From positions 1-64,000 of the forward strand of contig CAZOVL010000001.1 of the NCBI GenBank assembly GCA_964583185.1: DNA of 64,000 bases, given 5' to 3'. Each line of letters begins with the position of its first letter. Position 1 is the stretch's first letter. Below are positions 44,963-52,783 of the stretch, one piece after another. A program made the translations under genes and the position numbers. Origin of the DNA: Bacteroides_E sp964583185. Lineage in GTDB: Bacteria > Bacteroidota > Bacteroidia > Bacteroidales > Bacteroidaceae. Under the pieces are notes generated by a model. The model was not told where the DNA came from. It worked only from the letters and a program-made list of their open reading frames with translations, and did not search any database.

Positions 44963-46531
44963 TTAGTTATTCTCCTCTTGTTCTGGTAAATCCGGTCCTT
45001 TTCTAATTTCGCGTAATGAAATACCTATTGCTGCAATGAGCATCAAAGTAAACAAGAACAAGAAAATAAAGAACGTTATCTGTACTGTACTTGTATCCAA
45101 TTTAGATACAGCTGCTGACACAGGGAGCATATCTTGAATGGCCCAAGGCTGACGTCCAACCTCTGCAACAATCCAACCCGCTTGCCCTGCAATGTATGCC
45201 AACGGAATGGTTACAATTCCCACCCAATGCATCCATTTCATTTTGTGTAATTTATCTTTGTGTTCCAAATATAGTACTACAATGAAAAATAGAACAAAGT
45301 AGAAACCCAAAACAACCATAATACGGAAAGAGTAGAAGTTTAATGGAACATTAGGAACCAACTCGTGTACATCGTTGATATAACCGTAACCAAAATATTC
45401 CACATTTTCTTGCAGTTCCTGATAGGCTGCATTTTTTGCTGTTTCATCACCCTGTTTTTTGGCCTCACGATAATCAGATAAGGCAGCAATGGCTATCTTA
45501 CCTCTTTCAATTTTTTCTTTTGCAGGCAAAGCAACAGTACCATCGGGTTGAACATAACCTCCCTCAATTATATCGGCAATACCCGGAACAAAACTATTAA
45601 AATTACTATTGGCTAAAAAAGACAACATATTAGGAATTTCAATTCTAAATAAGAATGGATCTTTCCCATCATCATACGTTTTCTTCGACGGATTTGTCAT
45701 ACCAATAGCAACCAAACCAGCTCCTTCCTGTCCTTTATAAAAACCTTCGGCAACAGCAAGTTTCATAGGCTGAGTTTTACCAATAATGGTACCCGAAATA
45801 TGACCTGTGAAAACAATTAACCCGGAGGAGATGATACCAAAAATAGCTGCAATCTTTATACTTTTCAACGCAAACTTACGATGTTTGCTTTTTAACAAGA
45901 ACCAACAGCTAACTCCTACAACAAAAATAGCACCTAATACCCATCCTGAGAATATGGAGTGAAAAAACTTATTTACTGCTGCAGGAGAAAAAGCTACTGC
46001 CATAAAGTCTACCATTTCATTTCTCACAGTATCAGGATTAAACTGCATTCCTACCGGATGTTGCATCCAAGCATTAGCTACTAAAATCCACCAGGCAGAG
46101 ATTGTTGCACCCAAAGAAACAAGCCAAGTAGAAGCTAAGTGAAAACCTTTACTAACTTTATTCCAACCAAAAAACATAACAGCTATAAAGGTTGCCTCCA
46201 TAAAGAATGCTAAAATACCTTCAATAGCCAAAGGTGCACCAAAAATATCGCCTACAAACCAAGAGTAGTTACTCCAGTTTGTACCAAACTCAAACTCTAA
46301 AATTAAACCTGTAGCAACTCCTACAGCAAAATTAATTCCAAAAATCTTCATCCAAAACTTAGCTGTTTTTTTCCAAAACTCATTGCCTGTTTTGTAATAA
46401 AGAGTTTCCATTACCGCCATAATAACGGATAACCCAAGAGTAAGCGGAACAAATATCCAGTGATACATGGCCGTCAATGCAAATTGTGCTCGTGACCAAT
46501 CAACTAACGAAGTGTCAATGTTTGCAATCAT
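44963..46531 (-). CDS. cydA: cytochrome bd ubiquinol oxidase subunit I
   Basis: A 522-residue subunit carrying the haems b558, b595 and d. The conserved start is RAQFALTAMYHWIFVPLTLGLS with His24 as a haem ligand. GVATGLILEFEFGTNWSNYSWFVG and EGILAFFMEATFIAVMFFGW contain the conserved acidic residues of the proton channel. WIVAEVGRQPWAIQ is the characteristic GRQPW motif. It is preceded by the DUF4492 gene by 6 bp and followed by cydB. Confidence 0.96.
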   Translation of the reverse strand: MIANIDTSLVDWSRAQFALTAMYHWIFVPLTLGLSVIMAVMETLYYKTGNEFWKKTAKFWMKIFGINFAVGVATGLILEFEFGTNWSNYSWFVGDIFGAPLAIEGILAFFMEATFIAVMFFGWNKVSKGFHLASTWLVSLGATISAWWILVANAWMQHPVGMQFNPDTVRNEMVDFMAVAFSPAAVNKFFHSIFSGWVLGAIFVVGVSCWFLLKSKHRKFALKSIKIAAIFGIISSGLIVFTGHISGTIIGKTQPMKLAVAEGFYKGQEGAGLVAIGMTNPSKKTYDDGKDPFLFRIEIPNMLSFLANSNFNSFVPGIADIIEGGYVQPDGTVALPAKEKIERGKIAIAALSDYREAKKQGDETAKNAAYQELQENVEYFGYGYINDVHELVPNVPLNFYSFRIMVVLGFYFVLFFIVVLYLEHKDKLHKMKWMHWVGIVTIPLAYIAGQAGWIVAEVGRQPWAIQDMLPVSAAVSKLDTSTVQITFFIFLFLFTLMLIAAIGISLREIRKGPDLPEQEENN

Positions 46532-46537
46532 GTAGTA

Positions 46538-46825
46538 TTATTTTTTATTAGTATTGATTAACAATGTATTTTCATCTAAAGTGCCTCTATCAATTAATTC
46601 TCCTGCCACATGTTCTTCTTTAGTTTCTCCCAATCTGTCCTCATTTAAATAACGAGGGAAAAAGAAAGGACGCAAAATACAGAACATAATGAACAGCTTA
46701 ATTAAGATAATAAGCCATAGTGTTTTTCCTAACGTCATGCTTCGGAATCCTTCCAGATAAAATTCCCAAACGTTAACCATAGCTTTTCCAATCTTGCGGA
46801 ATGTATTAAAAAGTCTTTTTTTCAT
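46538..46825 (-). CDS. DUF4492 small membrane protein (cyd operon partner)
   Basis: A 95-residue protein with one hydrophobic helix (LWLIILIKLFIMFCILRPFFF, about 37-57) and a basic amphipathic N-terminus (MKKRLFNTFRKIGKAM). DUF4492 genes precede cydAB in many Bacteroidota. By position it may be an accessory or assembly subunit comparable to CydX, although it is longer and unrelated in sequence; that role is inference. It is the first gene of the operon, 26 to 33 bp after the predicted start of transcription. Confidence 0.85.
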   Translation of the reverse strand: MKKRLFNTFRKIGKAMVNVWEFYLEGFRSMTLGKTLWLIILIKLFIMFCILRPFFFPRYLNEDRLGETKEEHVAGELIDRGTLDENTLLINTNKK

Positions 46826-46857
46826 AGCATACTAACTTTTAGTCACAGCCAGTTAAG

Positions 46858-46888
46858 CAAAAATATCATTTTATAAAGACATAACAAA
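46858..46888 (-). promoter_or_regulatory. promoter of the DUF4492-cydA-cydB operon
   Basis: On the minus strand TTTG (46885-46888), a 19-bp gap, and TATTTTTG (46858-46865) fit the Bacteroidota -33/-7 pattern exactly in sequence and spacing, 33 bp before the first ATG. Confidence 0.7.
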
Positions 46889-47040
46889 GAAATAAAAAAG
46901 TTAAATTTTAATATGCTTTACTTATTTTTCACCTAAATATTCTAAAAAAATCACAATGGAAAGATAATCACTTATTTTCAAAAAAAAGAATTAAACTTTA
47001 AGTTTTATGACATAAACTCTAATTTTTTTAATTTTAAACA

Positions 47041-47067
47041 AAAAAAAGAGCCTGAGGCTCTTTTTTT
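47041..47067 (-). terminator. terminator of the gnd-zwf-pgl operon
   Basis: AAAAAAAGAGCC (47041-47052) pairs with GGCTCTTTTTTT (47056-47067) with a 3-nt loop. The stem overlaps the pgl stop codon (47066-47068). Confidence 0.85.
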
Positions 47068-47791
47068 ATTCATTCACTCTATCTAATTCCGTTGAAGCAC
47101 TTTCATCAATAAATATTTCTGTGAATCGGGAAAAATGTGCTACATAAGCTGCCGGACCATTACTGTCCGATTCAAACATATCTGCAACCACTTTAGCTTT
47201 ATTACTTCCTGTAATGAAAAAATAAACACGGGAAGCTTGTATCATTGGCTCACCGGTTAAAGCTATTCTTTTTTGTTCAGTATACGGATTTACCGAAGGC
47301 ATATATAGTTCTGCCGACTTCAATAAATCTTCTTGTCCTGGAAAGATAGACGAAGTGTGTCCATCATCACCAGCTCCTAGTAACACCAAATCAAATTGAG
47401 GATATCCCTCTTTGGATTTGGGTAAGCTTTCATAAACCAACTTGGAATATCTCTTAGCTTCCTCTTCTGGATTGTCTTCTCCACGAATTCTAAAAACTTG
47501 TTGTGAAGGAATCGATACAAAATCCAATAAGTGAGCTTTCATCATACCAAAGTTACTCTCTGAATCAGTAGGAGGAACGCATCGTTCATCAACTAAATAC
47601 ACACAAAGCTTATCCCATAACGTTTCCTCTTTATAGTTTTTCACCCAAATATCAAACATTAATTTGGGGGTACTACCTCCACTAAAAGCTATATGAAACT
47701 TATCCCCTTCAAAGTTTTTTAATAAATCAACAATTTTCTCAATTATCCCAACAGCTGCCTCCTCTAACGAAGCAAAGGTATGTATTTTCAT
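47066..47791 (-). CDS. pgl: 6-phosphogluconolactonase
   Basis: A 241-residue enzyme that opens 6-phosphogluconolactone, second step of the oxidative pentose-phosphate pathway. It has the DevB-type signatures IAFSGGSTPKLMFDIW (about 33-48), VYLVDERCVPPTDSESNFGM and LVLLGAGDDGHTSSIFPG. Its ATG overlaps the zwf TGA (ATGA, 47788-47791), so translation is coupled. It is the last gene of the operon. Confidence 0.94.
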   Translation of the reverse strand: MKIHTFASLEEAAVGIIEKIVDLLKNFEGDKFHIAFSGGSTPKLMFDIWVKNYKEETLWDKLCVYLVDERCVPPTDSESNFGMMKAHLLDFVSIPSQQVFRIRGEDNPEEEAKRYSKLVYESLPKSKEGYPQFDLVLLGAGDDGHTSSIFPGQEDLLKSAELYMPSVNPYTEQKRIALTGEPMIQASRVYFFITGSNKAKVVADMFESDSNGPAAYVAHFSRFTEIFIDESASTELDRVNE

Positions 47792-49308
47792 AACTCACAA
47801 TATTGATCAGTATTAATTAAATTTTTACAGGGGTTAGTCCATTCGGCACTATGATCTCGCATCATCGCTTCGCTCTCCAAAGGCCCCCAAGTTCCTATTG
47901 GATAACCAAATAAAGGTGCATTCTCACATTCATTCCAATATTTCAAAACAGGATCGAAGAACTTCCAGGAAGACTCAACTGCATCACTACGAGTGAAAAG
48001 TGTCTGTTCTCCTTGTATACAATCTTCCAACAAACGAGCATAAGCATCTGCAATAGGCACATTGGCTAATTGATTGTATGTAAAGTTCATATCCACCGTT
48101 TTAACCTTGAAACCGGCTCCGGGTTTCTTCATACTAAAACGCAATAGAATACCCTCGTTTGGCTGAATACGAATAATTAATTTATTGGCAACAGAACTTT
48201 CTCCATCTGAAAACTGGAACATTTGATAGGGTGTCTTTTTAAAATGAACAACAATTTCTGTTACCTTAGTTGGTAAAGCTTTTCCTGTTCTAATATAGAA
48301 TGGCACACCACTCCACCTCCAGTTTTCTATGCCAATTTTCATAGCAATATAGGTCTCCGTACGTGAATCAGGATTTACATTATCCTCTTCTCTATATCCT
48401 TTTTTATCGCCGCCACTTATATACTGTCCTCTTACAATATGTTCTTCAAAATCTTCCTGAGTTAAAGGACGCAGTGAATCATATACCTTAACTACTTCAT
48501 TTCTAAAACTTGTAGCATCAAAATGAACAGGAGGTTCCATAGCAGTCAAAGCCACTAACTGTATCAGGTGATTTTGAACCATATCACGTAGTGCACCTAC
48601 TCCATCGTAAAAGCCTCCTCGTTTTTCAATACCTAGACTTTCTACTGCAGTTACCTCCACATAGTCCACATAGTTTCTATTCCAGATTGGCTCAAACATA
48701 TAGTTTGCAAACCGAAAGGCTAAAATATTCTGTGCTGTTTCTTTACCTAAAAAATGATCGATACGATAAATCTGCTCCTCTTCAAACACCGAGGCATAAA
48801 TTGCATTTAACTCTCTTGCCGATTGTAAATCATAACCAAAAGGTTTTTCCACTATGATACGTGCATCTCGTTGATTCAATTGCACACTTTTCAAATAAAG
48901 AGGTATTTTACCATACAAAGAAGGAGGTGTAGCCAGATAAAACAACAAATGGCTAGGATGATCTTCACCTGTTATTCCCTGAAGTTTTTTAAGCAGTTTA
49001 TCATAGTCTTCTTTTTTCTCAGAATCCATTGCAACATAGTGTAAATGCTTAACAAAACGATTAATTAATTCCTCATCTTTTATTTCTTCATTTACAAACT
49101 TCAGCAATTGTTCGTGTTGATATTCCTGATAAGTTTCATTTGAATAATCACTTCGGCCAACACCTAATATTGCAAAGTCATCGTTCAGCCGATCATCTTT
49201 AAATAGTTCATAAAGAGCGGGCATCAATTTACGTTTTGTTAAATCTCCCGATGCCCCAAAAATTACCATTGTAAATGGTTGTTTATTCTTTTCTTCCAAT
49301 TGCATCAT
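47788..49308 (-). CDS. zwf: glucose-6-phosphate 1-dehydrogenase
   Basis: A 506-residue enzyme making NADPH and 6-phosphogluconolactone. The NADP motif is FGASGDLTKRKLMPALYELF near the N-terminus, and the active-site motif is YRIDHFLGKETAQNIL with the catalytic His. The start is placed at 49308, just after the gnd stop (49310-49312). In-frame ATGs at 49305 and 49317 are close alternatives; the longer frame inside gnd to 49416 has no family sequence. It overlaps pgl by 4 bp. Confidence 0.95.
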   Translation of the reverse strand: MMQLEEKNKQPFTMVIFGASGDLTKRKLMPALYELFKDDRLNDDFAILGVGRSDYSNETYQEYQHEQLLKFVNEEIKDEELINRFVKHLHYVAMDSEKKEDYDKLLKKLQGITGEDHPSHLLFYLATPPSLYGKIPLYLKSVQLNQRDARIIVEKPFGYDLQSARELNAIYASVFEEEQIYRIDHFLGKETAQNILAFRFANYMFEPIWNRNYVDYVEVTAVESLGIEKRGGFYDGVGALRDMVQNHLIQLVALTAMEPPVHFDATSFRNEVVKVYDSLRPLTQEDFEEHIVRGQYISGGDKKGYREEDNVNPDSRTETYIAMKIGIENWRWSGVPFYIRTGKALPTKVTEIVVHFKKTPYQMFQFSDGESSVANKLIIRIQPNEGILLRFSMKKPGAGFKVKTVDMNFTYNQLANVPIADAYARLLEDCIQGEQTLFTRSDAVESSWKFFDPVLKYWNECENAPLFGYPIGTWGPLESEAMMRDHSAEWTNPCKNLINTDQYCEL

Positions 49309-49309
49309 A

Positions 49310-50782
49310 TTACACATTATAAGTTCCCGACTTGGTATCTCCTCCTTTTCCTGTCCAGTTTTCATGATAGAAAACGCCTCTTGGCTGCCCAACACGTTCA
49401 AAAGTATGGGCTCCAAAATAATCTCGCTGAGCTTGGATCATATTAGCCGGTAAGTTTTCCGAGGTAAGAGAATAAAAATAATTCAAAGCTGAAGAGAAAG
49501 CAGGAACAGGAAGCTCTTCCATCATTGAAAAAGCCACTAACTGTTTCCATCCACTCAACGCTTCAGTAATTTGTTTCTTAAAATACGAAGCTAGAAGTAA
49601 ATGCTGTGGTTTTTCTTCTTCAAAAGCAGCAGCAATATCATTTAAGAATACACTACGAATAATACATCCTGCACGCCACATTCTAGCGATAGAAGCTAGG
49701 TTTAAGTCCCATCCAAAGTCATCAGAGGCTTGTTTCAATACAGCGAACCCTTGTGCATACGATACTAGCTTAGAAGCATACAAAGCTTCTTCTATATCTT
49801 TTAATAAGTCCTCTCTTGAATAACTATCACCTGTCTGTCCTCTGCCAAATTCTTTAGAGGCTAAAACACGAATCTCTTTTTGTGCCGATAAGCTACGCTC
49901 AAAAACAGCAGAAGCTATAAGTCCTAAAGGCATTCCCAAATTCATGGCATTGATTACAGACCATTTACCCGTTCCTTTTTGTCCGGCAGTATCAAGAATC
50001 TGATCGATAACATATGCTCCTTTTTCATCCTTGTATTTCAATATGTTTGAGGTGATTTCTACAAGATAACTCTTCAGTTTCCCCTCATTCCACTGAGCAA
50101 AGGTAGCAGCCATCTCTTCATTGGGTTTGTTTAACAAATGCTTCATTAACCAATAGGCTTCACTTATTAGCTGCATATCGCCATACTCAATTCCATTGTG
50201 AATCATCTTAACAAAATGCCCTGATCCAGCTGGTCCCACCCAATCACAGCAAGGAGTTCCATCTTCGGCCTTAGCTGCAATACTTTGCAAAATAGGTTTT
50301 ACCTCAGGCCATGCTTTTGCCGAACCTCCAGGCATAATTGATGCACCATTTAGAGCTCCTTCCTCTCCTCCGGACACTCCACTACCCACAAATAAAAAAC
50401 CTTTAGATTCTGCCCATTCAACTCTTCGATTACTATCTTCATAGTTAGAATTTCCTCCATCAATAATAATATCACCCGGAGATAAATAAGGAAATAGTTG
50501 TTCCATCAAATCGTCTACAGGCTGACCGGCTCTAACCATCATCATTATTTTACGAGGGGCTTGTAGAGAAGAGACAAAAGAGGAAACATCTGTATGACCG
50601 TCAAAATTCTTTCCTTTTCCTCTTCCTTCAATAAAACGTTCAACTACCTTTTCTTCTATACCCGGAACAGTGCGATTATATACTGATACTTTCCAACCAT
50701 TTCGCTCCATATTTAAAGCTAAATTTTCTCCCATCACAGCTAGACCAATAAGCCCAATATCTGATTTCACTTTCTTCTCCAT
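49310..50782 (-). CDS. gnd: 6-phosphogluconate dehydrogenase, decarboxylating
   Basis: A 490-residue enzyme that oxidises 6-phosphogluconate to ribulose-5-phosphate with release of CO2 and NADPH. The Rossmann motif is GLIGLAVMGENLALNMERNG near the N-terminus; IIDGGNSNYEDSNRR and GSGVSGGEEGALNGASIMPG follow. The catalytic Lys is in GSGHFVKMIHNGIEYGDMQL. It is the first gene of gnd-zwf-pgl. A perfect 32-bp palindrome and a TAATTTTG box lie in its upstream region. Confidence 0.96.
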   Translation of the reverse strand: MEKKVKSDIGLIGLAVMGENLALNMERNGWKVSVYNRTVPGIEEKVVERFIEGRGKGKNFDGHTDVSSFVSSLQAPRKIMMMVRAGQPVDDLMEQLFPYLSPGDIIIDGGNSNYEDSNRRVEWAESKGFLFVGSGVSGGEEGALNGASIMPGGSAKAWPEVKPILQSIAAKAEDGTPCCDWVGPAGSGHFVKMIHNGIEYGDMQLISEAYWLMKHLLNKPNEEMAATFAQWNEGKLKSYLVEITSNILKYKDEKGAYVIDQILDTAGQKGTGKWSVINAMNLGMPLGLIASAVFERSLSAQKEIRVLASKEFGRGQTGDSYSREDLLKDIEEALYASKLVSYAQGFAVLKQASDDFGWDLNLASIARMWRAGCIIRSVFLNDIAAAFEEEKPQHLLLASYFKKQITEALSGWKQLVAFSMMEELPVPAFSSALNYFYSLTSENLPANMIQAQRDYFGAHTFERVGQPRGVFYHENWTGKGGDTKSGTYNV

Positions 50783-50821
50783 ATTCTAATGTTTTATTTT
50801 GAATAATTAATTTATTTACAG

Positions 50822-50853
50822 ATTAACTAAGTAAAATATTTTACTTAGTTAAT
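50822..50853. promoter_or_regulatory. perfect 32-bp palindrome in the gnd leader
   Basis: ATTAACTAAGTAAAAT (50822-50837) is followed directly by its exact complement ATTTTACTTAGTTAAT (50838-50853). It lies 40 bp upstream of the gnd ATG and downstream of the putative -7 box, so it would be transcribed. It could be a repressor operator or an RNA hairpin. Confidence 0.6.
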
Positions 50854-50880
50854 AAACGAAAACGCTTTGCTTTTTGTTCG

Positions 50881-50888
50881 CAAAATTA
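50881..50888 (-). promoter_or_regulatory. putative -7 box of gnd-zwf-pgl
   Basis: TAATTTTG on the minus strand matches TAnnTTTG, 99 bp before the gnd start. No good -33 box at 19-21 bp was found. Confidence 0.4.
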
Positions 50889-51250
50889 TAGACTAAACTC
50901 ATCTATAAACTTGTCCAAATTCATTTATAGTTAAAGATAGTCTTTACAAATAAGAATTAGAACCCAATAATAAACAAACTTACCGAGACAGAAGAAGAAT
51001 CCGGACACAACAAAATAAACATATTAACATAAAAACAAGCAAAATAAAAAACAAAACAACACAAAAGAAGAATACAATCAAACAACTTGAAAGACAAAAC
51101 AGAAATATTAAATCTTTGAGAAACAATTAATTTAAGTTAATATAAATAACAAAATGATAACCCAACTAAGTATTCTTTCTAACTTGCACTTCCATATATA
51201 TTCTTTATCTCTTGTTAGATTTAATCACCATTTAAAAATCAAGCCTAAGA
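50889..51250. other. A-rich intergenic region upstream of aspA
   Basis: No gene seen. From about 51000 to 51110 the plus strand is strongly adenine-rich (repeated AACAAAA-like runs). AATCTTTG at 51111-51118 is a near match to the -7 box and may start the aspA transcript, with a leader of about 125 nt. Confidence 0.5.
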
Positions 51251-52681
51251 ATGAGCTATCAATCAAAAAAGACACGTGTAGAAAAAGATTTAATTGGAAC
51301 AAAAGAGGTTCCACAAGATGCTTTGTATGGCATTCAAACACTACGTGGCATAGAAAACTTTCAAATCAGTGGATTCAAACTTAATCAATACCCAAACTTC
51401 ATCAAGGGATTGGCATTAACGAAAAAAGGTGCTGCTTTAGCAAATTATAAATTAGGTTTATTATCCAAGGAATTAAAAGAAGCAATTGTAACAGCTTGTA
51501 ACGAAATTATAGAGGGAAAATTCCACAATCATTTTCCAATAGATATGATTCAAGGCGGTGCCGGTACTACCACCAATATGAATATTAATGAAGTGGTAGC
51601 TAACAGAGCCTTAGAAATCCTAGGACACCAACGAGGAGAATATCAATACTGCTCTCCTAACGATGATGTCAATCGATCTCAATCAACTAATGATGCGTAT
51701 CCTACAGCAGTACATATAGGACTATATTTAACTCACCTAGATATATTAACACCTTATAAAAAACTGATTCAATCACTACGTCAAAAAGGGGAAGAGTTTA
51801 AAGACGTTATAAAAGTAGGGAGAACTCAGCTTCAAGATGCTGTTCCTATGAGTCTAGGTCAGACATTTAATGGCTTTGCCAGTATTCTGGAAGATGAAAT
51901 TAAAAATCTAAACTTTGCGGCTGAAGAATTTTTAACCGTAAGTATGGGAGCTACAGCAATTGGTACGGGAATATGTACCTTACCTAATTACTCCGAAGAA
52001 TGTATTAATTCTCTAAGTGAAATCACAGGATATAAATTTCAGTTGGCCTCCGATTTAGTAGGTGCCACATCGGACACATCCACTCTGTTAGGTTATTCTT
52101 CCGCTTTAAGAAGAGTGGCTGTAAAACTAAATAAAATATGTAATGACTTACGACTATTATCTTCCGGTCCACGCTGTGGATTAGGTGAAATAGGGTTACC
52201 CGAAATGCAACCCGGATCATCCATAATGCCGGGGAAAATCAATCCGGTTATACCCGAAGTGGTCAATCAAATAGCCTATAAAATAATAGGGAATGACACT
52301 TGTGTCACCTACGGAGGAAACAGTGCACAAATGGAGCTGAATGCCATGGAACCCATAATGGTACAGTGCTGTTTTGAATCGGCAGATTTGCTACAAAGGG
52401 GGTGTGATACATTACGCACATTATGTATAGAAGGTATTATAGCACATAAAGAAAAGTGCAAACAAGATGTACTGAATAGCATTGGTATCGTTACAGCATT
52501 AAACCCTATAATAGGTTATTACAACTCCACAAAAATAGCTAAAGAAGCACTAGAAACGGGAGAGTCTGTTTATGACTTAATATTAAAACACGAAATACTA
52601 TCTAAAGAAGATCTAAATGTTGTACTGGCTCCGGAGAACCTGATACAACCTGTTGATTTGAATATTAAGGTGAAGAAGTAA
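51251..52681 (+). CDS. aspA: aspartate ammonia-lyase
   Basis: A 476-residue enzyme of the fumarase/aspartase superfamily, converting aspartate to fumarate and ammonia. The superfamily signature GSSIMPGKINPVIPEVVNQ is intact (about residue 318), with the catalytic Ser in the loop. N-terminal GTKEVPQDALYGIQTLRGIENF separates aspartase from fumarase (aspartases have LYGIHT-like sequence). It feeds fumarate to anaerobic respiration, which fits an anaerobic Bacteroidales. It is followed by a perfect terminator shared with susD. Confidence 0.93.
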   Translation: MSYQSKKTRVEKDLIGTKEVPQDALYGIQTLRGIENFQISGFKLNQYPNFIKGLALTKKGAALANYKLGLLSKELKEAIVTACNEIIEGKFHNHFPIDMIQGGAGTTTNMNINEVVANRALEILGHQRGEYQYCSPNDDVNRSQSTNDAYPTAVHIGLYLTHLDILTPYKKLIQSLRQKGEEFKDVIKVGRTQLQDAVPMSLGQTFNGFASILEDEIKNLNFAAEEFLTVSMGATAIGTGICTLPNYSEECINSLSEITGYKFQLASDLVGATSDTSTLLGYSSALRRVAVKLNKICNDLRLLSSGPRCGLGEIGLPEMQPGSSIMPGKINPVIPEVVNQIAYKIIGNDTCVTYGGNSAQMELNAMEPIMVQCCFESADLLQRGCDTLRTLCIEGIIAHKEKCKQDVLNSIGIVTALNPIIGYYNSTKIAKEALETGESVYDLILKHEILSKEDLNVVLAPENLIQPVDLNIKVKK

Positions 52682-52697
52682 AAAGCCCCCCAATAAA

Positions 52698-52749
52698 ATA
52701 TAAAAAGAGAAACCACAGAAAATATTTTCTGTGGTTTCTCTTTTTATAT
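52698..52749. terminator. 52-bp perfect palindromic bidirectional terminator
   Basis: Two 26-bp arms (52698-52723 and 52724-52749, core AGAGAAACCACAGAAAAT) are exact complements with no loop bases. T runs exist on both strands. It lies between convergent aspA and susD. Confidence 0.9.
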
Positions 52750-52783
52750 ATGATGAATTGGAATACACCCAATCAATCAACCA

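Noticed and set aside
49309..49416. N-terminal extension of zwf inside gnd
   Set aside because: The extra residues have no G6PDH similarity and the frame overlaps gnd coding sequence; the start after the gnd stop is normal.
51154..51384. 76-codon frame overlapping the aspA start
   Set aside because: It lies in a different frame over the aspA coding region and has no recognisable domain.
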